Below, in pieces: positions 9,419-18,903 of a stretch of DNA of 64,000 bases; positions within the stretch are counted from its first letter, which is position 1, and each line of letters begins with the position of its first letter. Made by a program: the position numbers and the translations under genes. The stretch comes from Streptomyces sp. HB132 (lineage in GTDB: Bacteria > Actinomycetota > Actinomycetes > Streptomycetales > Streptomycetaceae). The notes under the pieces were generated by a model that was not told where the DNA came from, made no database searches, and saw only the letters and a list, made by a program, of their open reading frames with translations. Where the stretch lies: contig NZ_JAFBGA010000004.1 in NCBI RefSeq assembly GCF_016909575.1, positions 310,001 through 374,000 of the forward strand, read 5' to 3'.

Positions 9419-9671
9419 TCACGCCCCGCTTGGTGGACCGGTTCCCGGAGCGATGCCGAACTCCCAGGTCAGCATGGCGAACCTTCCGTCGTCCGTCGCC
9501 CCCGCCGAGCGGTAGGTGGCGAGCGCGGCCTCGTCGTCGGGCTCCACGCATCAGATGGCCCTCCGCCGCGAGGAAACGGTCAGCCCACTCGGGGAGCGGC
9601 TCGGCGTCGTAGAGGTGCGCGGCTGCGAGGAGCTCCGCGGTGGTGGTGGCGGGGCGGATACGGATGTCCAC
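9419..9671 (-). pseudogene. Internally deleted GNAT acetyltransferase remnant
   Basis: Reading leftward from the GTG at 9671 (AAGGG just upstream) gives a normal GNAT N-terminus: VDIRIRPATTTAELLAAAH, then PLPEWADRFLAAEGHLM. At about 9540 the sense shifts frame and continues as a typical GNAT C-terminus, DDEAALATYRSAGATDDGRF then AMLTWEFG, with the stop at 9419-9421. The total is 253 bases, not a multiple of three, and encodes about 84 residues where such enzymes have about 150. The acetyl-CoA-binding core is missing. A deletion of roughly 65-70 codons with a frame change explains it. Not expected to make an active enzyme. Confidence 0.75.
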
Positions 9672-9803
9672 GTAAGGGCCCTTTCGTGACGTCGCCGTAC
9701 CGCAGGCGGAGTACGGGAGGAGCCGACCGTACCTCCCAGGGATGCCGTGGACCTCCCCCTGGGGGCACGCGGGGCGTGGGACCGTTCCGTTTAGGGTCGA
9801 GTC

Positions 9804-12578
9804 ATGGAGAACCCGACTTCCCGGTGGCGGCACCGGCTGCCCCGTACCCGAGGCCGGTGGGCCGCGGTCGTCGCCGCCCTCGCCGTGCTCGCGGGTGCCG
9901 GTACCTGGACCGCTACCGCCGACGACAGCGCGCCACCCGTGCACCGGCAGGACCGGATGATGAAGATGAACGGGGTGTCGGTCGACACCTCGTACTTCAC
10001 GTCCAGGGGCACCCAGCCCCGGCCCGCCGTACTCATCGGGCACGGCTTCGGCGGCAGCAAGGACGACGTGCGCGCCCAGGCCGAGAAGCTGGCCGCCGAC
10101 GGGTACGCCGTCATGACCTGGTCCGCCCGGGGATTCGGCAGGACGACGGGGGAGATCACGCTCAACGCCCCCGACGGCGAGGTCAAGGACGTGTCTGCGC
10201 TCATCGACTGGCTCGCGGACCGTCCCGAGGTGGAGCTCGACGCGAAGGGCGACCCGCGCGTCGGTGTCACCGGCGCCTCGTACGGCGGCGCCGTGTCGCT
10301 GCTCGCCGCCGGGCACGACGACCGGGTCGACGCCATCGCACCGGTGATCAGCTACTGGAACCTCGCCGACGCGCTCTTCCCCGACGGGGTGTTCAAGAAG
10401 CTCTGGTCCGGGATCTTCGTCAGCTCAGGCGGTGGCTGCGAGAGGTTCCAGAAGGAGCTGTGCGAGATGTACGAGCGGGTCGCGGTCAGCGGCAAGCCGG
10501 ACGCCGCAGCGCGTGAACTCCTGACGGAACGTTCCCCCGAGGCCGTGGCCGACCGGATCGACGTACCCGCGCTGATCCTCCAGGGACAGAGCGACTCCCT
10601 CTTCCCGCTCGGTCACGCCGACGCCATGGCCAAGGCCATCAAGGCCAACGGCGCACCCGTGTCCGTCGACTGGATCGCGGGCGGGCACGACGGAGGGGAC
10701 GACGAGGGCGACCGCGTGGAGAGCCGGATCGGCGACTGGTTCGACCGGTATCTGAAGGAGGACAAGGGCGCCGACACCGGGCCGGGCTTCCGCGTGACCC
10801 GGACCGGAGGCGTCGACTCCACCGACGGTGCCGCCCTGAAGCGCGGTGCGAGCAGCGCCACGTACCCGGGGCTGACCAGCGGCGGGCGGAAGATCACGCT
10901 GACCGGCGGCGGGCAGCCCCCGGCAGACGGCGGGCAGGGCGGCACGATGACGGGCGGCGGACAGCGGCCCGGGACGGACGAAGGCCGGGGCGCCTCGGCC
11001 GGAGGAGGGCGGAGTGCCCCCACCGGCGGCCAGACCCAGACCTTCCGCAACCCCGCCGGAGCCAACCCGCCCTCCATCTCCGCGGTCCCCGGCATCGGAG
11101 GCGGGCTCTCCCAGCTGTCCTCGCTCGGAGTCGGGCTCTCCCTCGACTTCCCCGGGCAGTACGCCCGCTTCGAGTCCGCCCCGCTGGACCGTGCCGTGCA
11201 CATCACCGGATCGCCCACGGTCCGTGTGGACGTGAAGGCGGACCAGGGCGACGCGGTGCTCTTCGGCAAGGTCTACGACGTCTCGCCGGACGGGAAGCAG
11301 CAGGTGCTGCCCTCCCAGCTCGTCGCGCCGTACCGCATCACCCCCGAGGAACAGGGCAAGCCGGTCGAGCTGACCCTGCCCGCCGTCGACCACGAGGTCG
11401 AGGCCGGGCACAGCCTCCGCGTCGTCCTCTCCGCGACCGACCTCGCCTACGCCTCACCGGCCGAGCCCGCGACGTACACCGTCTCCCTCGACGGACCGCT
11501 GACCGTCCCCACGGCACCCGCCGTGAAGACCGCCGCGGCCACCATGCCCTGGTGGACCTGGGGACTCCCGGCGGCCGGGCTCGTCATCGCCGCCGCCCTC
11601 CTGCTCACCGCCCGCCGGCGCACCGCGACGCCCGCCCCCGACCCGGCGCTGGCCGACGTGCCGCTGCAGATCACGGACCTGTCCAAGAAGTACGCGAAGT
11701 CCTCGGACCGGTACGCCGTACGCGACCTCGGTTTCCGCGTGGAGAAGGGTCAGGTGCTCGGCCTCCTCGGGCCGAACGGCGCCGGCAAGACCACCACCCT
11801 GCGCATGCTGATGGGGCTCATCACCCCCGACGCCGGTGAGATCCGTGTCTTCGGGCACGCGATCCGCCCCGGGGCGCCCGTGCTGTCCCGCGTCGGGTCC
11901 TTCGTCGAGGGCGCCGGTTTCCTCCCGCACCTGTCGGGCCGCTCCAACCTGGAGCTGTACTGGCAGGCCACCGGGCGCCCCGCCGAGGACGCCCACATCG
12001 ACGAGGCCCTGGAGATCGCCGGACTCGGCGACGCCCTGGCCCGCGCCGTACGCACCTACTCCCAGGGCATGCGGCAGCGGCTCGCCATCGCCCAGGCCAT
12101 GCTCGGCATGCCGGACCTCCTCATCCTCGACGAACCCACCAACGGGCTCGACCCGCCCCAGATCCGCGAGATGCGGGACGTGATGATCCGGTACGCGGCC
12201 GGCGGCCGGACCGTGATCGTCTCCAGCCACCTCCTCTCCGAGGTCGAACAGTCCTGCACCCACCTGGTGGTCATGGACCGGGGGCAGCTCGTCCAGGCCG
12301 GTCCGGTCGCCGAGATCACCGGCTCCGGCGACATGCTGCTCGTCACCACGGGCACCGAGGTGGCCGAACCGCTCGTGGACAAGGTGGCCGCCCTCCCGGG
12401 CATCGGCTCCGCCGCCCGCCTTGACGACGGCCACGGCCTGCTGGTCCGGCTCGACGGTGCCACCGCGTCCCAGCTGATCGCCGAACTGGTCCGCCTCGAC
12501 GTGCCGGTGACGGGCGTCGGGCCGCACCGCCGCCTGGAGGACGCGTTCCTCACCCTCATCTCCCAAGGATCCGCATGA
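9804..12578 (+). CDS. Alpha/beta hydrolase (CocE/XPep-like) fused to ABC transporter ATPase
   Basis: Fusion protein of 924 residues. It has a basic N-terminus and one membrane or signal segment (about 18-37), then an alpha/beta hydrolase domain with probable triad Ser159 (GASYGG), Asp264 (QGQSDSLFP) and His295 (GGHDGG). A Gly-rich linker (about 360-415) leads to a jelly-roll of the X-Pro dipeptidyl-peptidase C-terminal type (about 430-570). A second membrane helix (about 578-600) precedes a full ABC ATPase: Walker A GPNGAGKTT near 656, signature YSQGMRQRL and Walker B LLILDEPTNGLDP near 772. The hydrolase would face outside and the ATPase the cytosol. Its stop overlaps the permease start (ATGA). 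Confidence 0.85.
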   Translation: MENPTSRWRHRLPRTRGRWAAVVAALAVLAGAGTWTATADDSAPPVHRQDRMMKMNGVSVDTSYFTSRGTQPRPAVLIGHGFGGSKDDVRAQAEKLAADGYAVMTWSARGFGRTTGEITLNAPDGEVKDVSALIDWLADRPEVELDAKGDPRVGVTGASYGGAVSLLAAGHDDRVDAIAPVISYWNLADALFPDGVFKKLWSGIFVSSGGGCERFQKELCEMYERVAVSGKPDAAARELLTERSPEAVADRIDVPALILQGQSDSLFPLGHADAMAKAIKANGAPVSVDWIAGGHDGGDDEGDRVESRIGDWFDRYLKEDKGADTGPGFRVTRTGGVDSTDGAALKRGASSATYPGLTSGGRKITLTGGGQPPADGGQGGTMTGGGQRPGTDEGRGASAGGGRSAPTGGQTQTFRNPAGANPPSISAVPGIGGGLSQLSSLGVGLSLDFPGQYARFESAPLDRAVHITGSPTVRVDVKADQGDAVLFGKVYDVSPDGKQQVLPSQLVAPYRITPEEQGKPVELTLPAVDHEVEAGHSLRVVLSATDLAYASPAEPATYTVSLDGPLTVPTAPAVKTAAATMPWWTWGLPAAGLVIAAALLLTARRRTATPAPDPALADVPLQITDLSKKYAKSSDRYAVRDLGFRVEKGQVLGLLGPNGAGKTTTLRMLMGLITPDAGEIRVFGHAIRPGAPVLSRVGSFVEGAGFLPHLSGRSNLELYWQATGRPAEDAHIDEALEIAGLGDALARAVRTYSQGMRQRLAIAQAMLGMPDLLILDEPTNGLDPPQIREMRDVMIRYAAGGRTVIVSSHLLSEVEQSCTHLVVMDRGQLVQAGPVAEITGSGDMLLVTTGTEVAEPLVDKVAALPGIGSAARLDDGHGLLVRLDGATASQLIAELVRLDVPVTGVGPHRRLEDAFLTLISQGSA

Positions 12579-13465
12579 GCTCCGCACCAGAGATCCAGGC
12601 ACCGGCCGAAGCCCCCGGCTACCGTCCCCACCGCACCCTGCCGCTGCGCGTGGAGGCCATGAGGCAGCTGCGCAGGCGGCGCACCGTGCTGATGTTCGGG
12701 GTGCTGGCGGCACTGCCGTTCGTCCTGATCATCGCCTTCGCGGTCGGCGGCACCCCCGGCGGTGGTGAAGGGGGAGGCGGGGGCGGCGGTTCGCGGATCA
12801 ACCTCATGGACGTCGCGACGGAGTCCGCGGCGAACTTCGCGGCGACCTGCCTCTTCGTCTCCGCCGGCTTCCTGCTCGTCGTCCCGGTCGCCCTGTTCTG
12901 CGGGGACACCGTGGCCTCCGAGGCCAGCTGGTCCTCGCTGCGCTACCTGCTCGCGGCGCCCGTACCGCGCTCCAGGCTGCTGTGGAGCAAGCTCGTCGTG
13001 GCGCTCGGCTTCAGCCTCGCCGCCATGGTGCTGCTGCCGCTCGTCGCACTGGGAGCGGGGGCCGTCGCGTACGGCTGGGGGCCGCTCAAGCTGCCCACCG
13101 GGGGCGCGCTCGCCACCTCGGACACGGTGCCACGTCTCGCGCTGGTCGTCGCGTTCGTCTTCGTCTCCCAACTCGTCACCGCCGGGCTGGCGTTCTGGTT
13201 GTCGACGAAGACGGACGCTCCGCTCGGCGCGGTGGGCGGCGCGGTCGGACTGACCATCGTCGGCAATGTCCTCGACGCGGTCACGGCCCTCGGGACGTGG
13301 CGCGAGTTCCTGCCCGCGCACTGGCAGTTCGCCTGGGCGGACGCGCTCCAGCCCGACCTCGAATGGGGCGGGATGGTGAAGGGGGCGGCCGTGTCGGTGA
13401 CCTATGCCCTGATCCTGTTCGCGCTGGCCTTCCGCGGGTTCAGCCGTAAGGACATCGTGTCCTGA
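12575..13465 (+). CDS. ABC-2 type transporter permease
   Basis: Membrane protein of 296 residues with about six hydrophobic segments. The first is near residues 45-60 (LMFGVLAALPFVLIIAFAVG), then a glycine-rich extracytoplasmic loop, then FVSAGFLLVVPVALFCG and a SLRYLLAAPVPRSRLLWSKL cytoplasmic loop typical of ABC-2 exporters. It starts inside the stop of the hydrolase-ATPase gene, so the two products should assemble one exporter whose ATPase is the fusion protein. The substrate is unknown. Confidence 0.87.
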   Translation: MSSAPEIQAPAEAPGYRPHRTLPLRVEAMRQLRRRRTVLMFGVLAALPFVLIIAFAVGGTPGGGEGGGGGGGSRINLMDVATESAANFAATCLFVSAGFLLVVPVALFCGDTVASEASWSSLRYLLAAPVPRSRLLWSKLVVALGFSLAAMVLLPLVALGAGAVAYGWGPLKLPTGGALATSDTVPRLALVVAFVFVSQLVTAGLAFWLSTKTDAPLGAVGGAVGLTIVGNVLDAVTALGTWREFLPAHWQFAWADALQPDLEWGGMVKGAAVSVTYALILFALAFRGFSRKDIVS

Positions 13466-13467
13466 AG

Positions 13468-13482
13468 CCGGCGTTCCGCCGG
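13468..13482 (+). terminator. Small hairpin after the ABC permease gene
   Basis: A 6-bp perfect stem CCGGCG/CGCCGG with a 3-base loop, directly after the permease stop. It is short and could be a chance repeat in this GC-rich DNA. Confidence 0.35.
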
Positions 13483-13591
13483 ATCGGGCCCGGTTGTTGC
13501 CCCATCGAGACTGTTCCGCAACGCCTTCGACGACTCCGCCGGGCCGCCTCGCACGTCACATTGGCAGATGTCGACGACGTGGGGGGTACCG

Positions 13592-15172
13592 ATGGCACAC
13601 AGGCCGAGAACGTACAGGGGAGCGCTCGCCCTGTTCCTGGGCGCAGTCCTGATCACCGGATGCGGCGCTTCGGATTCGGGCGGCGCCAGGTCGTCCGACG
13701 ACCGAGGCACCGGTGGCCGGCCGGCCGGGGGCGAACAGCCCCCGGCCGCCACGCCGGGGCAGCGGGAGGACGCGGACGGGGCGGCGAAGGACGGCGGCCG
13801 ACGGGAGAGCGTGGCGCCCGACTACCTGTCGACCTTCGCCCTCGACGTGGACACCGCCAGTTACGGATACGCGCGCCGCACCCTGGGTGACGGGCGCCTC
13901 CCGGCGGCGGACACGGTGCGCCCCGAGGAGTTCGTCAACAGCTTCCGCCAGGGCTACGAGCGGCCGGAGGGCAACGGCTTCGCGGTGAGCGTCGACGGCG
14001 CCCGTTCCGACGCCGCCGACTGGTCGCTCGTGCGGGTCGGGCTGGCCACCAAGGCCGCCTCGGACACCGGTGCACGTCCGCCCGCCGCACTGACTTTCGT
14101 CGTCGACATCTCCGGATCGATGTCCGAACCGGGCCGCCTGGACCTGGCGAAGACCTCGCTGGGCATCCTCGCCGACGAACTGCGCGACGACGACTCCGTC
14201 TCCCTGGTCACCTTCAGCGACGAGGCCGAGACCCGGCTGCCGATGACCCGCCTCCAGGGCAACCGCACCAGACTCCGCGACGCCATCGGGAAGATGGAGC
14301 CCGCCGACTCCACGAATGTGGCGGCCGGCGTCGAACGGGGCTACGAGGAGGCTGTCGAGGGCCACCGCAAGGGCGCCACCAACCGGGTCGTCCTGCTCTC
14401 CGACGCCCTCGCCAACACCGGTGAGACCGAGGCCGACGCCATCCTCGAACGCGTCGGGGACGCCCGCGAGGAGCACGGCATCACCCTGTTCGGCGTCGGG
14501 GTCGGCAGCGACTACGGGGACGCGCTGATGGAACGCCTCACCAACAAGGGCGACGGCAACACCACGTACATCGCCGACGAGACCCAGGCCAGGAAGGTCT
14601 TCGTCGACCAGCTGCCCGCCCACGTCGAACTGCGGGCCCGCGACGCCAAGGCCCAGGTGGCCTTCGACCGCAGCACCGTCCAGCAGTTCCGGCTGATCGG
14701 TTACGAGAACCGCAAGGTCGCCGACGAGGACTTCCGGGACGACAGCGTCGACGGCGGCGAGGTGGGCCCCGGCCACACGGTGACCGCGCTCTACGCCGTA
14801 CGCCTCCGCGAGGGTGCCTCCGGCCACGTGGCCACGGCGACCGTGCGCTGGCTGGACCCGAAGACACGGAAGGCGCACGAGGAGACCGGGTCGGTGGAGA
14901 CCGGCGCGGTCGGCGGGAAACTCTGGGACGGCGCCACGGCTCGGCTCCAGGTGACCGCGGTGGCCGCGTACTTCGCGGACACGCTGCGTGGCGGCGACCT
15001 GCCGGGGACACCCGCACTCGGCGAACTGGCAGCCCGGGCGAGGAAGCTGGCCTCCGCCACCGAGGACAGCTCGGTGGAGAAGCTCGCGACGATGATCGAG
15101 CGGGCCGACAGGATCAAGAACGGCGCCGGGGACGCACCGCCGGGCGACGAGGGCGAGGGCGAGCTCGGCTGA
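13592..15172 (+). CDS. YfbK-type von Willebrand factor A lipoprotein
   Basis: Secreted lipoprotein of about 526 residues. The lipobox LITGC follows a short hydrophobic stretch (ALALFLGAVLITGC). After a disordered linker comes the YfbK-type N-terminal domain (FALDVDTASYGYARRTL, VRPEEFVNSF), a VWA domain with the MIDAS metal motif DISGSMSEPG, and a YfbK/DUF3520-like C-terminal region (YAVRLREGASGHVATATVRW). I prefer the ATG at 13592 because GGGGGG at 13581-13586 is correctly spaced; the in-frame ATG at 13568 lacks a ribosome site. It probably binds a partner protein at the cell surface; the partner is unknown. Confidence 0.87.
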   Translation: MAHRPRTYRGALALFLGAVLITGCGASDSGGARSSDDRGTGGRPAGGEQPPAATPGQREDADGAAKDGGRRESVAPDYLSTFALDVDTASYGYARRTLGDGRLPAADTVRPEEFVNSFRQGYERPEGNGFAVSVDGARSDAADWSLVRVGLATKAASDTGARPPAALTFVVDISGSMSEPGRLDLAKTSLGILADELRDDDSVSLVTFSDEAETRLPMTRLQGNRTRLRDAIGKMEPADSTNVAAGVERGYEEAVEGHRKGATNRVVLLSDALANTGETEADAILERVGDAREEHGITLFGVGVGSDYGDALMERLTNKGDGNTTYIADETQARKVFVDQLPAHVELRARDAKAQVAFDRSTVQQFRLIGYENRKVADEDFRDDSVDGGEVGPGHTVTALYAVRLREGASGHVATATVRWLDPKTRKAHEETGSVETGAVGGKLWDGATARLQVTAVAAYFADTLRGGDLPGTPALGELAARARKLASATEDSSVEKLATMIERADRIKNGAGDAPPGDEGEGELG

Positions 15173-15179
15173 CACGGCC

Positions 15180-15220
15180 GACCGCGGCCCGGCAGGGAGC
15201 CGTCCCTGCCGGCCACGGTC
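15180..15220 (+). terminator. Hairpin downstream of the VWA lipoprotein gene
   Basis: Core stem GGCAGGGA/TCCCTGCC (15191-15198 with 15203-15210, loop GCCG). Outer pairing extends it to about 18 bp with one bulge and one G-T pair. It lies eight bases after the stop. Confidence 0.7.
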
Positions 15221-15306
15221 CGGCGGACGCCCCCGCGCGGCCACTCGCGCCCCGACGAGGCGGACCACCCGGAGGCACGGGGCTCTCGCCGCCTCCTGAA
15301 CGCGGG

Positions 15307-15346
15307 CCGTCCCGTCCGCCCGCGGCAGCCGGAGCGGACGGGACGG
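15307..15346 (-). terminator. Hairpin downstream of the rhamnose operon
   Basis: A 13-bp perfect stem: CCGTCCCGTCCGC at 15307-15319 pairs with 15334-15346 across a 14-base loop. It stands just beyond the rhaM stop on the leftward transcript. Confidence 0.7.
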
Positions 15347-15353
15347 GCACCGG

Positions 15354-15668
15354 CTAGGCCAGGTGGAACACCTCGGTCAGCGGGACCATGGCCTCGTCCG
15401 CGGCCTCCGCCTGCTCGAAGAACCCGGCCATGTCCCGCTGCCACCGTGCGTTGACCTCCGTCGCCGCCATCGCCTCCCGGGCCGCGTCGAAGTCCTCCGT
15501 CTCCAGGTAGCCCACCAGCAGGCCGTCCTCGCGGAGGAACAGCGAGTAGTTGTGCCAGCCCGCCTCGGACAGCGCGGCGAGCATGTCCGGCCACACCGCG
15601 GCATGGCGCTCGCGGTACTCGTCCTTGCGGTCCTCACGGACCTTCAGCAGAAAGCAGACGCGCTGCAT
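15354..15668 (-). CDS. rhaM: L-rhamnose mutarotase
   Basis: Small dimeric alpha/beta-barrel (ABM-like) protein of 104 residues that interconverts alpha- and beta-L-rhamnose in the cytosol. It starts MQRVCFLLKV and has the family residues His22 (YRERHAAVWPDML) and HNYSLFL near 39, plus ARWQRDMAGFF towards the C-terminus. It is the last gene of the leftward operon, 17 bases after the binding-protein gene, and it is the best evidence that the transporter carries rhamnose. Confidence 0.92.
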   Translation of the reverse strand: MQRVCFLLKVREDRKDEYRERHAAVWPDMLAALSEAGWHNYSLFLREDGLLVGYLETEDFDAAREAMAATEVNARWQRDMAGFFEQAEAADEAMVPLTEVFHLA

Positions 15669-15685
15669 GGAGCCGCCTCCCCCGA

Positions 15686-16771
15686 TCAGAAGTCGAACGT
15701 GTCGATGTTCTCGGAGTCGAAGACGGTCGGATCGCCGAGAATGACCTCGCCGTCCTTGCCGATCGTGTACTCACCGAGCTTGCCCGCCTTGAACTTCTCG
15801 CCCTCCGCACCGGTGATCTGCCCCGACGCCAGCGCCGCGGCCGCGTACGAACCGAGGTAGCCGAGCTCCTGCGGGTTCCAGAGCGAGAACTGCTCGACGG
15901 TGCCGTCCTTGACGTACTTGCGCATCTGATTCGGCGTGCCGAGCCCGTTGAGCACGACCTTGCCCTTGTACGAGGAGTCGCTCAGATAGCGGGCGGCGGC
16001 CGCGATACCGACCGTCGTGGGGGAGATGATGCCCTTGAGGTCCGGGTAGGCCTGCATGAGGCCCTGCGTCTGCTGGAAGGACTTCTGGTCCGCGTCGTCG
16101 CCGTACGCGACCTTCACCAGTTCCATGTCCTTGTACGCGGGGAGCTTCAGCTCCTCCTTCATGAACTCGATCCAGGTGTTCTGGTTCGTCGCGTTCTGCG
16201 TGGCCGACAGGATCGCGATCTTGCCCTTGTGGCCGATCTGCTCGCCGAGGTGCTGCACCAGGCTGCGGCCGATCTCCTCGGAGCCGGCCTGGTTGATGAA
16301 GAGCTGGCGGCAGTCCTTCGCGGTGTCGGAGTCGTACGCGACGACCTTGATGTCCTTCTTCATGGCCTGCTTGAGCGGGCCGCACACCGCGTTCGGGTCG
16401 TTCGCCGCGATGAGGATCGCGTCCTGGCGCTGCTGGATCAGCGTGTTGATGTAGCTGACCTGCGAGGAGGCGTTGGCGTCGGACGGGCCGACCTCCTTGC
16501 CCGTGCCGCCGTACTCCTTCGCCGCCGCGATGCCCGCCTCGTCGACGATCTTCTCGTACGGGTTGTTGATCTGCTTGGGCAGGAAGGCGAGCTTCAGGCC
16601 CTTCTTCAGCGGTGCGTCCGGGTCGGCCTTCGCCGAGCTGCCGGCCTTCCCGCTCCCGCTCTCCTCGCTGTTCTTCGTGGTGCCGGAACAGGCGGTGAGG
16701 GCGAGGGCGAGGGAGACGGCGGTCGCGGCGGTCGCGACGGCGCGGCGCCCAGCGGCATTGCGGAGCATCAT
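15686..16771 (-). CDS. rhaS: Rhamnose ABC transporter substrate-binding lipoprotein
   Basis: Periplasmic-binding-protein type 1 (RbsB/RhaS-like) lipoprotein of 361 residues. The signal sequence ends in the lipobox LTAC (Cys near 28). The mature part has LKLAFLPKQINNPYEKIVDEAG, the sugar-site stretch ANDPNAVCGPLKQA and VVAYDSD. It would capture L-rhamnose outside and deliver it to the two permeases encoded upstream in the operon. Two Met codons open the gene, so the start could be three bases later. Confidence 0.9.
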   Translation of the reverse strand: MMLRNAAGRRAVATAATAVSLALALTACSGTTKNSEESGSGKAGSSAKADPDAPLKKGLKLAFLPKQINNPYEKIVDEAGIAAAKEYGGTGKEVGPSDANASSQVSYINTLIQQRQDAILIAANDPNAVCGPLKQAMKKDIKVVAYDSDTAKDCRQLFINQAGSEEIGRSLVQHLGEQIGHKGKIAILSATQNATNQNTWIEFMKEELKLPAYKDMELVKVAYGDDADQKSFQQTQGLMQAYPDLKGIISPTTVGIAAAARYLSDSSYKGKVVLNGLGTPNQMRKYVKDGTVEQFSLWNPQELGYLGSYAAAALASGQITGAEGEKFKAGKLGEYTIGKDGEVILGDPTVFDSENIDTFDF

Positions 16772-16811
16772 GACGGCGTGTGCCTTTCGGAGAGGTACGG
16801 CGGAAGGGTGG

Positions 16812-17867
16812 TTATGAGGACGGGGGTGCGGGGGTGCGCGCGGCCCGCCTGTGCCGTCGTTCGACGACCGTCGCGATGACCCGTGGGGTCAGGACGGACG
16901 CCACCAGGAGCAGTCCGGTCACGATGACCTGCACCTCGTTGGCGATGTCGTTGAGCGTGAGCAGGTTCTTCAGGAGGCCGATCAGCAGCACACCGGCGAC
17001 CGCGCCGAAGAGCGTGCCCTTCCCGCCGTCGAAGTCGATGCCGCCGAGCAGCACCGACGCGATGACGAGCATCTCGAAGCCGAGCCCGTTGTCCGCACGG
17101 GCACTTCCGTACCGGAGGGTGAAGACGATCCCCGCGAAGGCGGAGAACAGCCCGGTCGCGACGAAGAGCAGCAGCTTGATCCGCTTGACCCGGATCCCGG
17201 CGAAGTAGGCGGCCTCCTCCTGGGCGCCGATCGCGAAGAGCGAACGGCCGAGCCCGGTGGCGTGCAGCACCACCGCCGTGACCGCGGCCAGGACGACGAA
17301 GAGCAGCACGGGGTAGGTGAGGAAGGTGCCGGGGACGGTCGTGGTGTCGACGGCCCAGTCCGCGTAGACCCGCGGGAAGTCCGTCACGGCGTCGCTGCCG
17401 AGGGCCACCGAGGCCAGACCCCGGTAGAGCGCCAGGGTGCCGATCGTGACGGCCAGGGACGGCAGGCCCACCTTGGTGACCAGCCAGCCGTTGAGGAGGC
17501 CTCCGGCGACGCCCACCAGCAGTACGGCCGGCACGATCGTCTCGAAGGCCCAGCCCGCCTCCCACAGCGCACCCGTCAGCGCGCTGCCCAGGCCCAGCAT
17601 GGAGGCGACGGACAGGTCGACCTGCCCGGCGACCACCAGGAGGGTCATCGGCAGTGCGATGAGGGCGACTTCGGCGATGTCGTTGAAGGCGAACGCGAGG
17701 TTCTCGCTCGACCCGAAGCCCTCGGTGCTCCCGAGCCCGACGACCAGCACGGCCACCAGCAGGACACCGACCGCGGTGTCCCAGCGCAGCGCCAGGCCGC
17801 GCAGGGGAGAGGGTTTCGTTCCGGCCCGCGGCCCGGGAGCCGTCTTCGTGTCAGGCGCCGTGGTCAT
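16812..17867 (-). CDS. rhaQ: Rhamnose ABC transporter permease
   Basis: RbsC/AraH-type permease of 351 residues with eight to ten hydrophobic helices. The EAA-like cytoplasmic motif ALPMTLLVVAGQVDLSVASM is near residue 80, and the conserved LLGGIDFDGGKGTLFGA lies near the end. It overlaps the next upstream permease gene by 17 bases. The two permeases probably form a heterodimeric channel. The RhaQ/RhaP naming follows operon order and could be swapped. Confidence 0.88.
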   Translation of the reverse strand: MTTAPDTKTAPGPRAGTKPSPLRGLALRWDTAVGVLLVAVLVVGLGSTEGFGSSENLAFAFNDIAEVALIALPMTLLVVAGQVDLSVASMLGLGSALTGALWEAGWAFETIVPAVLLVGVAGGLLNGWLVTKVGLPSLAVTIGTLALYRGLASVALGSDAVTDFPRVYADWAVDTTTVPGTFLTYPVLLFVVLAAVTAVVLHATGLGRSLFAIGAQEEAAYFAGIRVKRIKLLLFVATGLFSAFAGIVFTLRYGSARADNGLGFEMLVIASVLLGGIDFDGGKGTLFGAVAGVLLIGLLKNLLTLNDIANEVQVIVTGLLLVASVLTPRVIATVVERRHRRAARTPAPPSS

Positions 17868-18903
17868 GACGGGCGTTCCTCTTCCTCAGTGCGGCGGTCA
17901 TCCGCAGGTTCACGATCCGGTCGACGCTGATGGCCAGCAGGAGGAGCGCACCGGTGATGGCGCCCTGCCAGAAGGAGTCCACCTTCAGCACCACCAGCAC
18001 GCTGCCGATGGTGGTGAGCAGCAGGGCGCCGAGCGCGGCGCCCCACACGGTGCCGGTCCCGCCGGTGATGGCGACACCGCCGACGACGACGGCGCTGACG
18101 ACGGTCAGCTCCCAGCCGTGCGCGTTGTCCGCGACGACCGTGCCGAAGCGGGCCAGCCACAGGGCCCCGGCGAAGCCGGCGACGGCTCCGGAGAAGGCGT
18201 ACGCGGCGAGCACCCGGCGGCGGATCGGGACACCGGCGAGCCGGGCGGCATCGGGGCTCGACCCGATGGCGTACAGCTCACGCCCCGAGCGGTAGCTGCG
18301 CAGGAAGTACGCCGTCGCCGCGAGCAGGACGAGCGCGATCAGCGGCAGGTACGGGACGCCCAGAACGCTTCCGCTGCCGAGGCCCAGGACCGCCTCCGGC
18401 ACGTCGGAGGCACTGATCTGCTCGCCCTGCGCCCACCAGTAGTCGATGCCCTGGATGACGTAGAGCATGCCCAGGGTCACGACGAGCGCCGGGACCCTGC
18501 CGAAGCTGACGAGGGCTCCGGAGACCAGGCCGCAGACGACGCCGATGGCGATGCCCAGCACCGTCACCGTGAGCACGCCGTGGTCGCTCCCCGCGACGAA
18601 CTTGCCGCACGCGAAGGCGGACAGGCCGACGACGGAGCCCACGGACAGGTCGATGTTGCGGGTGATCACGACCGCTGACTGGCCGACCGCGAGCAGCACC
18701 AGGATCGACGCGTTGAGCAGCAGGTCCTTGACGCCCTGGTCGGACAGGAAGAGCGGGTTGGCGAGGTAGGTGCCGAGGACCAGCAGGGCCAGCGCCCCGG
18801 CGATGGAGATCTCACGCGCCCGGAAGACGGCGTCCACGAGCGAGGAGGCCCTCCGCTCCGGCGCTTTCGCGGTGTCCGGAGGGCCCTCGATGGTGGTGGT
18901 CAT
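17851..18903 (-). CDS. rhaP: Rhamnose ABC transporter permease
   Basis: Second RbsC-type permease, 350 residues. It carries the family motif [21 protein letters not shown] near 78-98 and [18 protein letters not shown] near 280. Its ATG overlaps the stop of the ATPase gene by four bases, and its 3' end overlaps the partner permease, so expression is tightly coupled. Confidence 0.88.
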   Translation of the reverse strand: MTTTIEGPPDTAKAPERRASSLVDAVFRAREISIAGALALLVLGTYLANPLFLSDQGVKDLLLNASILVLLAVGQSAVVITRNIDLSVGSVVGLSAFACGKFVAGSDHGVLTVTVLGIAIGVVCGLVSGALVSFGRVPALVVTLGMLYVIQGIDYWWAQGEQISASDVPEAVLGLGSGSVLGVPYLPLIALVLLAATAYFLRSYRSGRELYAIGSSPDAARLAGVPIRRRVLAAYAFSGAVAGFAGALWLARFGTVVADNAHGWELTVVSAVVVGGVAITGGTGTVWGAALGALLLTTIGSVLVVLKVDSFWQGAITGALLLLAISVDRIVNLRMTAALRKRNARHDHGA

